64,000 bases of DNA from Dendrolimus kikuchii (GCA_019925095.2 CM034411.1:15686001-15750000), one strand, 5' to 3'. Numbered from the stretch's first letter, positions 1 through 11,900 are shown. The notes: generated from the letters alone by a model not told the origin. A program made the numbers and translations.

Positions 1-872
1 AGATAATTTGGGGTATACTGGTGGAAGTTGAGACTTGTCATTTTCCGTACAACGTTTAACTGGAGGTAAGTACAGTATTCCTGTGTACTTTAGGCGAATA
101 TAGTGAGGTAGCAAGCAAGTTTACAATACACGAGAGTCCAGCGCGCTAAAATTTCCGAGACCGCGTATAATCTCTTATTATACAGGCAGGTTTTCAAGTT
201 GGACAAGTACATTAACAATCTGCCTGTAAAACTTCAAGTTAAAATATTGTTGCGATTCGTTTTGCCACTTGTCCGTTGCCATTGGTTTTTCTACTTGTCC
301 GTTGAAGTTTCACTTCTACTATGTGTCCCAGCACACATTTCGATTTTTCGCAGGCTTCCTGCAAGTTATGATTTGGGTAGGTTAGGTACATTTTATTGAA
401 TGCATTTTTTATTTAAACATATTTTGTTTTATCAAACAAAAAAACTGAATTCGATCCGGAACCTATAAAAACATCGATAGTCTACTCTAACATTATGCTG
501 CCTCTCACCACATCTACCTTAACATTATGCCGCCTTTCACTACGGTGACAGAAAAAACTCCTAATTAATCCCCAGTCTATATAGAAGTTTCACTTCAAAA
601 AGCAATGCTATTTTGCAAAATTGTTAGCAGATTTTACTTATAATCCATTAAAGCAAAATTTGCATTATATTGTCTTTTTTTTCTCTAAGGGTCTATTGTC
701 TGGCGTCTGTTTCTGAGCTTACTAACGACTGCAAAACAATGTTTATGTGAAAAATAAACACTGTTTACTTTTGGAACCTTGTTTAATTAACTGCTGTGTT
801 TTTCGTAGCATAATAGCAAAAACGAAATACATGACTATCTATATGGCTATATACAGTTATGTATTTCATTTG
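1..872. other. AT-rich, nothing recognised
   Basis: A motif of about 30 bases (aacattatgctgcctctcac) occurs twice at 489-545. No coding or transposon signal is seen otherwise. Confidence 0.4.
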
Positions 873-1362
873 TACCTACGCTCATGTATGGAAGCGAGAG
901 TTGGGTATGGAAGAGAGAGCATGAAAGTAGAGTAAACGCGGTCGAGATGCGAGCACTGCGCAACATCTGCGGAGTGACGCTCGCGGACCGCGTTCGTAAT
1001 ACCGAAGTAAGAAAGAGAGTTGGTCTGAAAGAAATTGTCGGGGTGAAGGTAAGGAAAGGAATGCTCCGGTGGTTCGGGCATGTGGAAAGAATGCATGATG
1101 AAAGAATGACTAAACAGATATACAATGCAAAAGTGGATGGATGCAGAAGTCGTGGAAGGCCACGACACACCATTCATGATCAAATTGATCGTGTACTAGC
1201 GGAGGGTGATGTCAGGAGCCTTAAGAACAGACGAGCTTGCATGACAAGAGTTATGAATGTCAAAGAGGCAAGTGAGGTGTGTAAGAATAAGCCTAAATGG
1301 CACTCTGTCGTTCGTGCCTACCCCGCAAGGGAACTGGCGTGAAGTTATGTATGTATGTATGT
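873..1362 (+). mobile_element. RTE LINE, 5'-truncated copy
   Basis: The copy carries the C-terminal 150 or so codons of the RTE ORF, starting at YGSESWVWKREHES and open to the stop at 1342, plus a short (TATG)n tail. Few differences from the 55.9-kb copy suggest a recent insertion. No clear duplication was found. Confidence 0.85.
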
Positions 1363-1667
1363 AATGAAGGCGCCATCAGTGCGTTCTTGTTTTTATAGAA
1401 AATTTCAATTCAAAACTTTCCTAATATTTTCTTAAGTTTTCGCGACTAGTATACACTACTACTACTACCCAGTTTTCAGTAGCTGTGATCACGGAAGACA
1501 AAGATGTCAAAGTGTCAATGAGTATTGTTAAAGTTTTATTTAGCCTACCGCCAACTTGTTCGTATTAATTATTTACTTTTAATTTTGTTGAAAATTATGA
1601 GTTTACATTTAACCGTCTTCTAAAATAAACTAAGTTATAAAGTACAAGCGATTATAGACTGTGTAAC

Positions 1668-2072
1668 AAATCGCTGCCAGATGGGAGCGTGCCCAGAAGG
1701 CTGGCTGCATTGCCGCGCTGTATGGCGATGCTTATTCGTTGGGCGAAATATGAGCCGGCCTTCTGATCACGGGTGGCATCAAAGAGTTTCTTGCAAATCT
1801 CTTTGAAGAAACTCTTTGCCGACGGACCCCACGGACCTAATGTTTCAACACTAACATTAAGGTTCTATATTTGCGCCGTTTGAGAGCTTCAGCTTTTGAA
1901 GCAGCGTTGCCAGCCTCTAACTCAGTCATTGGAAGATGTGACGGGGCTAGTGTCTACACATGTCGCGTCTCAAACAAGCGGACGTCCCATCTTCCAAGGA
2001 ATAAGTGACATACCATCCGGCCTCTTGCCAACGTCGCGTACCAAGCCATTCGGTTCTAATACTTATTTACTC
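1668..2072 (-). pseudogene. Second copy of the zinc/nuclease-like fragment
   Basis: Antisense text parallels 16497-17128 (gtgcccagaaggctggc; ggaataagtgacataccatc), with frameshifts. It covers the RPDG-to-QRGN part only, and sits between halves of another repeat (1424-1620 and 2073-2215). Confidence 0.5.
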
Positions 2073-2249
2073 TATGGGAGCCTAATGTAATTGACCATCG
2101 CTTCGCAAGCATGTTGTGGCTAGAAGAGAAGAAGCGGCGCAAGAAACTCTTCAGCAACATGCCTAGCTGTAATATATATTTTTTAAGGTTTCAGTCACTA
2201 TCTTATTTGTATATTTTCTTAAGTTTTCGCGACTTGTATACATAATAAC

Positions 2250-2581
2250 ACTACGTTTTAACGGTTTTAAGCGCGGTAGTTTATTTGATTTTTATTATAC
2301 TGACGCTTCGGCCACTTTTCAATGGCAGTGATCACAGAAGACAAAGATGTCAAGTGTCAATGAGTATTGTTGAAGATTTATTTAACCTACTGCCAACTTG
2401 TTTGTTTTAATTGTTTAGTATTAATTTTGTTTATGGTTATTATTTACTCTATGGGAGCCTAATCTAATTGACCACCGCTTCGCAACATGTTGTGGCTTGA
2501 AGAGAAGAAGCGGCGCAAGAAACTCTTCAGCAACATTATTTGTATATTTTCTTAAGTTTTCGCGACTTGTATACATAATAA
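2250..2581 (+). repeat. Same family as the 17.9-kb foldback arm
   Basis: From actacgttttaacgg to cttgtatacataata, 332 bp, with gtgatcacagaagacaaag and agaagcggcgcaagaaac. Partial copies flank it at 1424-1620 and 2073-2249. Confidence 0.6.
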
Positions 2582-3685
2582 CTACCTGTGTTTGCTGCAC
2601 TACTTCACCATAGGTAAAGCCGGGAACACGATTTATTAGTCAATTATTATTCTTTATTATTCTTCCATGGCTGCACTAACATATTCTTAACGAGGCCGAC
2701 TAACCTCTAGCCTTAGAGAAGCGTAAGCTAGCTTCGAGCGGTACTAATTAACTTCGCCTACATTCTTCCTGATTATTCCCATATTATTGTTTATAGCGTA
2801 CCCTAGTTCTTTGATTCATATAGTTTCAAACGCAGCTACGTGTAATCGTTTATCGAAAACAACTTGTAACTAATAATAGGAAATTATCAAGTACGAAAGT
2901 AATATTAAGAAGTCAATATTGAGACAACTGCTATCCAGACAGGCAAAGGTTAGTTATAATTAATATACATTGTATGCAATCCATATATTTGCGTAGCAAG
3001 TACCTACATATTGACATGTCAATTATGTTTAAAATTGTTTTAAAATTCAAGGCCCCTGCTCTTTTTTGCATCTGTGACTCTGTCAATGACTATGGTCAAA
3101 TGCGTCTTGTATACAGGGCTGGGCAAAATACATGGTTTCCTTTAATTGAAATACAAATTACAAAATACTGTCTCGCATGTATTTAAAATATGAAATACAA
3201 AATACTTTTAAGTCGGGTATTTGAAATATAAAATACAAAATACAGCGTTTCAAGTATATGTATTTAAAATACAAATACAAAATACAAATTACAAAATACC
3301 GTCAGGTGTTAGTTTATGTAAACAAAATACTCACAAAAAATCAAATAATAATTATTATTAGGTCCTTGTCTATGTAACTGCCGTTTTTTTCTGAAATAAG
3401 TTACCTAATTTTATTATATTTTTTTTATTCTAATCTCCACGGCCTTGAAGATAGGGATATTTCCATCTTGTTCTTCTTGTTCTCCGTCGTCACACTCTTG
3501 GCAGAGTGGTCGTGGTCCTCATGGTACAGGGGTGGTGGCAAGCTTCACAATTCGTCACCATTTCCATCTTGTAGGTACGCGTAGATTTTGGTGGTTTCAC
3601 CCGGATCTATGCATGCTTATATCGGTCCCATGGCAGGGAATGCACAAAGACTGAAACAGCTTGCTTTTTTGAACTCGTTCATGAG

Positions 3686-4042
3686 GTGACCGACAAAGTT
3701 TTTGGGCAGTATCCTTTTGCAGAGGTAATCATACTCGAGAATTTTAATGCTCATTACGCCGAGTGGTTGGGTTCCCCGAGAACTGATCTGTCAGGGACTA
3801 CTGCCTACGAATTTGCTCTCGCCAATGGATTCACTCAGGTGATTACGGAGTTTACCCGAATACCGGGTAGAGTGGATCATGAGTCTTCTTTGCTGGATCT
3901 TCTGCTGACCATATACCCGGAGAACTACCAGGTCTCCATCAGTGCTCCACTGGGAACCTCTGATCATTGTCTGGTATCTTTAGTGGTGCCCCTTCCTATT
4001 CCGGATCGGACTCGTCCCGCTGGACGACGGAAGGTGTGGTGA
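3686..4042 (+). pseudogene. Jockey-type endonuclease fragment
   Basis: The 118 codons match the second half of a LINE endonuclease: VIILENFNAHYAEWLG, FTRIPG..HESSLLDLLLT and LGTSDHCLVSLVVP. The SDH catalytic dyad at the end is kept, but the usual GDFNAH appears as ENFNAH, so a catalytic Asp is lost. Upstream frames are broken by shifts. Confidence 0.75.
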
Positions 4043-4635
4043 TACAGGTTAGCAGATTGGAATGGACTCCGTGAATTCTATGCATCCTACCCATGGAGGC
4101 AGTTATGTTTCTCGTCGGAAGCTTCTGATCCGAGCACAGACTGGATCGCCGATGTAGTACTGCAGCGAACAACATGTTTAATTCCAAACTCAGCTGTACC
4201 TATCGGTGGTACGAGTAAACCACAATGGTTCAATAAGCACAGCAGTGAAGCTGTAAAGCTAAAGAAATAGGCTTATCCAGCCTGGACTGCAGCACGGGCT
4301 CGTCAGGCTCCAAGTTCCTCTAACCTGAAAAAGTGATACAATGCCGCCCCCAGGTCCCTCAAAAAACAGCTCGCAAGAGCAAAATTCGATCACATCGGCA
4401 GAATTGGTGAGCGCCTCTCTAGCCACTCTTCTGAGACTACAGCGTTTTAGGCCCTCACCAAAGCTGTCCAAGGAAACTTTTGTCGGGCTTCTCTTCCACC
4501 TCTGCGCACAGTGGACGACCGTCTGGTACACGCCGCCAAAGATAAATTCAATCTTCTGGATGAAATCTTTGCGGCCAATTCAACTCTTGAGACATAGGAG
4601 AAACTCCACCTACAATCCCTGAGTGTGAGTCTAGA

Positions 4636-4850
4636 ATGTCGGAGGTGCGCTTTACTCAAAAAGCAGTCCAATGTGCTCTCCTCTCCCTCGACGTCAAAAA
4701 GTCTTCTGGCCCTGATGGCAATCCTGCCATTGTGCTGCAGACGTGTTTAGCTGAGCTGTCCCCAGCCAGTCCTTGCCCGACTTTTCACTCTGTCTTACTA
4801 CAAGGGTTGTGTCCTCGCTTCGTGTAAGATTGCCCATGTACACGTGCCAT
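4636..4850 (+). pseudogene. Jockey-type RT start fragment
   Basis: The text VRFTQKAVQCALLSLDVKKSSGPDG is the conserved opening of Jockey/CR1-type reverse transcriptases. The frame shifts soon after and stops before any catalytic motif. Confidence 0.7.
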
Positions 4851-4854
4851 GCCA

Positions 4855-4993
4855 TGACATACTTTAGACCAGGGGTGGTGGCCATCCAGTCGGGCAAATG
4901 CCCTACCACCTGGCTGTGGGTTGTTTTGTCGCCTCTTACGACAGGCCGCCCGGCCGCAGGAAATTGTATTCTTTCTCCGTTCCTGCACGGATA
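4855..4993 (-). repeat. SINE-like piece inside the LINE
   Basis: This antisense piece spans the 5' half of the SINE-like family only. It sits exactly where the LINE's RT core is missing and has no A-run of its own. Confidence 0.75.
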
Positions 4994-4996
4994 AAA

Positions 4997-5230
4997 TGTA
5001 TGACGGGGAGTATACGGAAGAACTATATAGAATGGTGTATTCGTCCTCTTTCTACCATCGAACCGCTCGCCATGTGTTGAGGTTTCACCCCCACTTCCTT
5101 AAGCCGCTTCGCTCATGTGCGCAACGGTTCTGTAGAACCTTTTTCAAAAAGGGTGTCATAAAATTTCTTCGAGGCTGGCAGCGGGTTGATGAAATCTCTG
5201 GTGTTACAAATGTCCATAAGCGACAGTAAC
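4997..5230 (+). pseudogene. Jockey-type ORF C-terminus
   Basis: The frame reads MYDGEYTEELYRMVYSSSFYHRTARH, then FKKGVIKFLRGWQ and GVTNVHKRQ before the stop. This ending is shared with other Lepidoptera-type LINEs and, in degraded form, with the SINE tail. Confidence 0.7.
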
Positions 5231-6206
5231 TGCTTTCCATCAGGTGGGCTGTCAGCCTGTCTGCTGTACTCCAGCTATAAAAAAAGGTCGAAATTTCCAG
5301 AATGGAAGCGGGAAAACCAATAACAAGTAGTGCGTTCATTGTAGTGTTCGCTCATAAAGGTCGTTGATGTTGCTTGTCGCTCTTGCTGCGTTGCTGCCAC
5401 GACGGTACTCTTATTCCATATGTACTCGAATTTTTAACTATCCATGGTGACGAAAAAGATTCAAATGCGAAGAAAACATAACACTTATCAATAAATAAAT
5501 GACTAATTTTTAAAAAAGAATTTCGTGTTTTCAAAGTAAAATTAATTTGAAATTATATATCTTAGCCAAACAAAAATATTTATTTTAAATGGCCAGTACT
5601 GCAGAATGTACCTAATATTTAGCGGTCACCATTTTGCTTATGAAAGCTATCGAGCGCTATTTTCTGAAGAACACACCCATTAATAAGGTAGCTAAATGTA
5701 TTTTGTGAAATGTATTTTGCAACCATAAATATTTGAAATACTAATTACAAAATACCTCAGCGTCAGGTATTTGAAATACTAATTACAAATTACGTTTTTA
5801 AGAAGCAATTGAAATACAAATACAAAATACGTATTTGTATTTCAATTACGTATTTCAATTACAAGTATTTTAAATACTGCCCAACCCTGCTTGTATATAG
5901 CGTTAAAAATAACGCGGTTAATGTTTAGCTACATTAGTGCATTATAAAGTTCCCGGCATGGATCTTGAGCAGTCGGCGGATTACTAAAAATCGTTTTACG
6001 CATGATGCTGTTTATGGACCTATCGAAAATATTATGTTTTTGTCCCATTACTTTACTTGAAAGGGCAATAGCTCATACTTCGAAAAAGAACCGCAATATC
6101 AATGTCTGTCTGACCGCTCAAGAATCGTGCCGGGAACTATGTATAAGTTATATGTCAATGTTTAATATCGTTAACAATATCGCTGCTTAAATAACGCATT
6201 AAACCC

Positions 6207-6518
6207 TTTCTTTTTATTGCAGGTGATCAGCAGACAGGCAGACGGCCCACTTGATGGAAAGCGGTTACCATCGACTATGGACATTTGCAACACCAAAGTT
6301 GCTACAAATGCGCTGCTGCTCTCTTAAGGGAAACTGGAACCTGGTCACTAATGCCGGAACACAACTCAAGGTTGTTATGGCGACATACTTTAGACCAGGG
6401 GTGGTAGCCATCCAGTCGGGCAAATGCCCTACCACCTGGCTGTGGGTTGTTAAGTCGCCTCTTACGACAGGCCGCCCGGCCGCAGGAAATTGTATTCTTT
6501 CTCCGTTCCTGGACTGAT
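6207..6518 (-). repeat. SINE-like family, near-complete copy
   Basis: In sense (minus) orientation the family opens atccgtgcaggaacggagaa, contains caacccacagcc and gttccagtctccctt, and ends gctgaactcctgcaa plus an A-run. A loose B-box-like word (gttccagtc) is present but a tRNA or 5S head is not convincing. Here the first bases are altered (ggactgat in plus). Confidence 0.7.
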
Positions 6519-7217
6519 GAAAACACAGATGATTCCATAGATGCGGTCATTTTTTAGATTCATTATAATTTTTTTGTGAATTAAATAAAGTAGTATTTAA
6601 AAAAAATAATGAAAACAAATTATTTATCTCTCTTTTATGAAGATGTTGATTTTTATAAATCCTGTTTTGATAAAAATTGAAGGAGTAAAATGGTTTCATG
6701 ACAATAATTTGGAGGTGATTTGGCGAATTATTTTCTTAACTTGAAATAATTATAGAAAAATTACGAAAAAACCACGTTACGTCTTATATCGCGAAGATTA
6801 ATGATGATTTTTTTGGTAAATTATTAATTGGTAAATACCAATGAAAGGTTGTTTGTTTCGTTTGCACCCTATTTTCGACCTTTGGCAGCAACAGGAGCCT
6901 TAAATTATATTCACATAATACTTCGACAATAGAAAAAGGGCTGTATTTTGGGAAACGCGTAAGCGTTGCCACCCAACGTGGTAACGCGGCCAGCTTTTTG
7001 GGAACGTTTCAATTTTTTTTCTAATTAACCTATAGGATTTATTATTTGTTTGTTTGAATTTCAAGTTTTATTTATTAAAAACTAATATAATAAATGCATC
7101 TGATTGTTGTGCACAAAGGGAATTGCAGAAAAGTTATTATAAGACTAGAGACGGTCAAACTCTAGTGCGTGCTTCTTGTTTAAAGAGCAGTCGTTAATAC
7201 AGGCTATATTGTATTCA
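6519..7217. other. AT-rich, nothing recognised
   Basis: No open frame of interest, no clear repeat; the R1-type LINE piece begins at its right end. Confidence 0.4.
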
Positions 7218-7790
7218 CCGGATGGGACCCTGTCTCCTCCTTCTGCGAGCAAGTTATGTTTGTGAAGGAGGAGGCGGAACGGGAGCGTGAGCGTACTGCC
7301 CTGCTCCGCTCCCGTCAAAGGAGGACGCGCCGGCGCCGGAGGTCGGACATCGATCTTCGGCCGCCGTAAGCGGGCGGCGCAGGTGGGGCCCCTTGGGGTA
7401 TAGGGGTTCTCACTCACCCGCACATGCCGTCGAGATGAGAGCGCGAGTGTTCCGCGCGTGCTCATCTCTCTTCCCGTGGGGCGCCGGGGGAGAAGCATTG
7501 GAAGAGGCCTAGTGAGCGAGGCCCATGCCCGCCAGGGCACGCGCAGTTGCGAAACCCGTAGTCCCGTAGCCCTGGCATAAGGCGCAGGACGGAACACCCA
7601 GGGGTTTTAGTGGGTATCCCTAACTGGGGAGTGGCAATAGCATGGCACCAGTTCTGACTGGGCACGCTAGTGTCACCCCCGATCTGGTGAGTCCCACACT
7701 CTCACACGGGTCACGAACATCCCCCCAGGCTTCTGTGCCTGCCGCGGCTTACTCCTCAAGCGGATTTCCCCTGGCCAAAAAAATAAAAGG
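7218..7790 (+). mobile_element. R1-type LINE 3' end
   Basis: It starts with the end of a LINE ORF (GWDPVSSFCEQVMFVKEEAE, then RRTRRRRRSDIDLRPP and stop at 7367-7369), followed by a GC-rich 3' region and the end cggatttcccctggccaaaa. The FCE..M..KEEAERE..Arg-rich ending is typical of R1-clade ORF2. It is 5'-truncated. Confidence 0.65.
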
Positions 7791-8546
7791 GTACATTGTA
7801 TAAAATTCTTATGTTAGTGCTATTTGCCCCCGAAAGATTCACTTCATTTTATATCGCAAACTATCCCATCTCGGAATTAAATCTGGATAATTGTACAAAA
7901 TTACAGCAAAACCGATCCAGAACTCCTAGTAGTTTTTTCGTGAAAGCTTAACAGCGAGACAGATCGAGTTATTGTGGCTATAAACTTAAGAAATGATTGA
8001 TCTCCCATACAAAATTTCATCTTCTATTTCAACCCGTTCTAGTTTTATTTATTTATCCCCCGTCTATCTGTCTGTAAAATACAAAATGACTAAACTGGCA
8101 AAAAAGACCTAAATGGCAAAAAAGGCCGACATGACCTAAATTACCAAAATTATCTAAATAACCAAAATTACGGAAATGGCAAATCACAAAAAAAAACAAA
8201 ACTTATCCTACTTTCTGGGATAACCTTTACATAAATCTATCCCATTATCCGGAATGAAAAATATCATTTGTCCACCCTTGGTATTAAAGTTATATATATA
8301 CCGAATTTCAGCCAAATCGGTCCAATAGTTTTTCGGTAAAAGCATAACAAACAGAGAGACAGCTATATTTTTATCCCGGAAACTATCCCATTTTTCGGGA
8401 TAAAAAGTATCCTATGTTCATCCTCATCATCGAAAATATATATTCCGTGAAAACAGAACAGACAGACAGAGTTCCTTTCGTATTTATAATATTGATAGGG
8501 ATTAGTAGGGATAACAAAATTAATAAGTATTTTTTTGATTTTTCAG
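7791..8546 (+). other. Intron of the transporter gene
   Basis: This AT-rich stretch precedes the transporter exon and ends in its splice acceptor. It holds degenerate transposon-derived text with phrases such as aaccgatccagaactcctag and cggtccaatagtttttcgg, typical of old Helitron interiors. A short track of 'aaatggcaaaa/gacctaaatt' units lies at 8085-8185. No coding signal is seen. Confidence 0.5.
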
Positions 8547-9820
8547 TGGCATCCATCGGCATATCCTGCTCTTTCGGCTTCATCTACTCTTCCTACATCA
8601 TGAACGTCTACGGGCGACGTATCGCTTACATCATGGACTCAATACCCCAAATTGTTGGCCTCATCTTAATTTATTATGCCAGCGACTTCTCAGACCTCAT
8701 CATCGGAAGACTTCTCTGTGGCGCGACTGTTGGTGCCACATCCATACTAGGAGCTATCATCATCGGAGAATATACCAGCCCAAAATACAGATGCATGTTC
8801 TTGAACTTGGAAACTACTGCTGTATTCGTTGGAACTACTATAGTCCATCTACTGGGACACTATTTTAACTGGAGAATTATTGCAATCATCAATTTAATGC
8901 CTACTTTGGCCTCCGTTGCTATAACTTGCACCTGGCCTGAAAGTCCAGCATGGTTGGCGTCGAATAAAGAGTTTGGAGAATGTGAAAGAAATTTCATTTG
9001 GCTTAGGGGCGAAGACGTAGCAGCTAGAAACGAATTAAACGAACTAATCAAATCGCAGCAAGTTGATAAAGCAAATTTAGGCTTCCTACTTCAAGTTATG
9101 GAATTCGGGATGAAGTTTACTAAAAAAGAACTATTGAAGCCTATTACGATATTCTTCTTTGCTGTTATACTATTAGAAACGAGTGGAAGACACGTTTTCC
9201 CAGCTTATGCAACTGAAATAGTCAATGACATTACTGGAAGTGATAAATATTCCATGTATTATACGTTATATTTAGATATGATTATAACGCTGAGCGCGTC
9301 ATTCTCGACTGCCTTAATAAAAATAATGAAACTTCGCACATTGTTATTCAGCACAGGTGCTGCATCAGTTTTTGTATTACTAATTGTTTGTACATATTTA
9401 TTCTTAACTTCGAATGGTATAATCTTGAATATACCATGGATACCTATAGTATTATTTGGATTATACTTAGTTTTAATAAACATAGGTTGCGCTCCAATAC
9501 CTTTAACGTTGATTGGTACTATATTCCCTCTGGCTCATCGGGGTGTAGGCACAACTCTAGCTGGCATGTTTGTGTCCCTTACAATGGTAGCGAGTTTGAA
9601 AATTATCCCATTGTCGTTAGCGTCAATTAAAGTATACGGAACATTTACTGTATTAGCCTTAGTTATGGTCTTTTCGTTGTTGGTGTTATTTTTCATATTA
9701 CCAGAAACAAAGGACAGGACATTACAAGAAATTGAGAATTATTTCTATGATGATTCGTTTGGTGATGATGATGAATATTTAGAGGAGATGATTGATAGTA
9801 ATAAAACGGTGATTGTGTAG
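8547..9820 (+). CDS. Sugar-transporter-like MFS protein, last exon
   Basis: This exon encodes about 424 residues of a major-facilitator sugar transporter, an integral membrane protein expected to move a sugar across the plasma membrane. Visible family signatures are NVYGRR after the second membrane segment, PESPAWLASNKEFGE followed by LRG after segment six, and PETKDRTLQEIENYF after the last segment. Many hydrophobic segments lie between them. The exon begins at a strong acceptor (a T-rich tract ending in cag at 8544-8546) and enters in phase with two bases of a split codon. The open frame extends upstream to a Met at 8414, but that part reads through intronic repeat and lacks the first membrane segment, so I do not use that start. 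The N-terminus must lie on an upstream exon that I could not find. Segment seven has LLETSGRHVF where typical members carry a Gln-rich sugar-binding motif, so the substrate is uncertain. The tail is acidic (DDSFGDDDEYLEEM). The family resembles insect trehalose/glucose facilitators; the substrate is inference. Confidence 0.85.
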
Positions 9821-9863
9821 ATTCTGATTTTATTTAATTAACCCTTATTATAATGATCATTAA

Positions 9864-10025
9864 TCTATATATATAGTTGAAATCCACGTATATAGTGACT
9901 CATCACGATATCTCAGAAACTGTAATACATATAGACTTGAAATTTGGCATGGACCTTCCTTTCGCCAAGTAGAGGTCAGCTAAGAACGGATTTTACGGCT
10001 CACTAAGTGGGCGGGTATCAACTAG
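9864..10025 (+). mobile_element. Possible Helitron
   Basis: It starts tctatatatatag after A and ends CTAG before T. The hairpin is weak, and it is placed just after the transporter exon. Confidence 0.45.
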
Positions 10026-10084
10026 TTTATTTATAAAACCCTTGGGAAGAGTAGAATAGTTTTCAAAGAGAAGATTTGTAATTT

Positions 10085-10245
10085 TTTTTATTACCGGAAC
10101 CAGGCAAACTATCAGCCCACCTAACGGAAAGAGTTTACCATCATCTCAAAGAAATGTTATGCTCTAGAATTGTCTGAATTAGGTAAACTGTCAGATAGCC
10201 CACCTGATGGAAATTGTTCACCGTCACCTCAAAGAAATTTTATGA
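10085..10245 (-). repeat. Two LINE-tail fragments in tandem
   Basis: The phrase agcccacctgatgg with caccatcacctcaaagaaa-like text occurs twice about 80 bases apart, each a worn 3' LINE tail in antisense. Confidence 0.45.
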
Positions 10246-10860
10246 AACTCAAAAATTAATATCCAAACGAACTCCCTTTCGCATTCGTATATTGGTTTAA
10301 GTAAAATACCCAGACGTGTTCCTATATCTTACTAACGGTTCATTTACTTTACTATCGGCTAAAATGTAACATAAGCTCCATAGAAGTAATGTCAAAATTC
10401 AACCGATGGTAAGGCAAGTAAGTAGTAATGGTAAGATGGTAAGATATAGAAAACGGCCAGCGGCGGAAATCTCACGTGGGCAACATACATTTTGCGAGGC
10501 CCTCTGCTATAGCAAACCAACTCCTGGCATTGGTCGGCGGTGCTTTGCCGTAATAGTTACCGCGAATGTTGCTAGCCGAAAAAAAAATTGGTATGTGTAG
10601 ATAAGCATTGATTTACAAAGAATAAAAATTTTCGACATTTTAAACGCGAGAAATTTTTTTACTGGTCCTGTCTTCGAAGTGCGAGAACCCTAGAAGTAGG
10701 CTGTAGGTGATGGCCCACGCTTTATGCTCTGTCTGGAACAGGCCATCAATGATAATGCATCTAAGGATACGCCTCAGACAGTATTAGCGCTGTTGTTGTA
10801 GTGGAAATATTTCTCTATGGAAGCGACCAAGTCGATTATTAAAAGGTAGTATAACGAGAC

Positions 10861-11287
10861 GAGAGATGTGTACCGGTTCTACAAAAACCGGTGAAACGCC
10901 GGTTACAGTCATCACCGGTTTTTATCGGTGTTTTTATTGTTTACCGGTATTTTCCTACACGCGCAGGACGAAACTTTATGACCAAAAATATTAATTTAAT
11001 ATTGAAACGCTCTGTTTTTTTTTAACAGAAACCGTGTTTTACTCGACTATTAGTCACATATTTCTGTTATAAAGTTATGTATGTTGGAATAACTCTTCTT
11101 TTATATAATTTTTCTGTCTTTATTTATCTATTCCTTCAAAAAAAAGTATAGATACTAATATTATGTAGAAATTAAGCCAACTTTCGTGTAAAATAAACAA
11201 AATTTGATTGTAGATTATTCTCCGATGAAAAACCGGTTTTTGGTGAAAAATCTCCGGAGGCTAAAATTGCAACCGGTACACATCACT
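10861..11287. mobile_element. hAT-like MITE
   Basis: Ends gatgtgtaccggtt and aaccggtacacatc are inverted; accggt recurs inside. No 8-base duplication was found. Confidence 0.5.
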
Positions 11288-11606
11288 AATTTATACACAT
11301 AGTAATAGGTAAAATCTCATCGCCTACGTTGTCTCGGTCACGTGGAACGGGTGGAAGAGGTTATTTCGGTCATTTCAGTAGCGATATCCGAGTCGAGCTA
11401 TTTGACTCGAGTTGCTCGAATCAAACCACGAACGAGTAACTCGAATCACTACAATATAGTAAGAGAATTCTCTGTCTACGGTCACGAAGCGAACGAGCTT
11501 GCAGCTCGCTTCGTATTCGCATGATGCATCCCACGGGGGAAACGAGTTGCGACGAGCGGCACCGAGCATCTCCGATTTGGATTGAATTGATTGAAATGAA
11601 TCCGTA

Positions 11607-11900
11607 AGGGAAGATTTATATTAGACCGGTCCGTGTCCGGGCCGGGGCGGGGCCGGAGCGGAGCCACTCCGTGCTGCACGTTTATATTACACCGGGTGCT
11701 AAACGGGCGATACAAAATGTATGTAACGTTTCAAATTCGTGCCCCGCCCGGGCCACGTACACGGCACGCCCCGGACACGGCCCGGTCTAATATAAATCAC
11801 GGGCCATACAAAATGTATGTAACGTTTCAAATTCGTGCCCCGTCCGAGCCACGTACACGGCACGCCCCGGACACGGCCCGGTCTAATATAAATCTTCCCT
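11607..11900. mobile_element. MITE with TA duplication
   Basis: Terminal inverted repeats of about 38 bases start agggaagatttatattagac and are flanked by TA on both sides. A GC-rich inner unit with acgtttcaaattcgtgcccc occurs twice in tandem, about 91-95 bases each. No transposase. Confidence 0.7.

Larger units (their letters stand above)
3440..5290 (+). mobile_element. Jockey-type LINE, defective
   Basis: Remnants appear in order: endonuclease (3686-4042), a linker, the start of the RT (4636-4850), then after an antisense SINE piece the C-terminus (4997-5230), a 3' tail and an A-run ending near 5287. The RT catalytic core with its YADD motif is missing. The terminal 80 bases match the 3' end of the SINE-like family. 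Confidence 0.75.
3114..5889. mobile_element. hAT-like element with nested LINE and SINE
   Basis: The ends are inverted repeats cagggctgggca and tgcccaaccctg. The perfect 8-base duplication cttgtata flanks them at 3106-3113 and 5890-5897, which is diagnostic of the hAT superfamily. The element's own DNA (3114 to about 3440 and about 5300-5889) is a low-complexity weave of aaatacaaatacaaaatac units with no transposase. The middle 1.85 kb is a Jockey-type LINE. Confidence 0.8.

Noticed and set aside
8414..8546. N-terminal extension of the transporter frame to Met 8414
   Set aside because: It reads through repeat-like intronic DNA and a strong splice acceptor, and has no membrane segment like the family's first.
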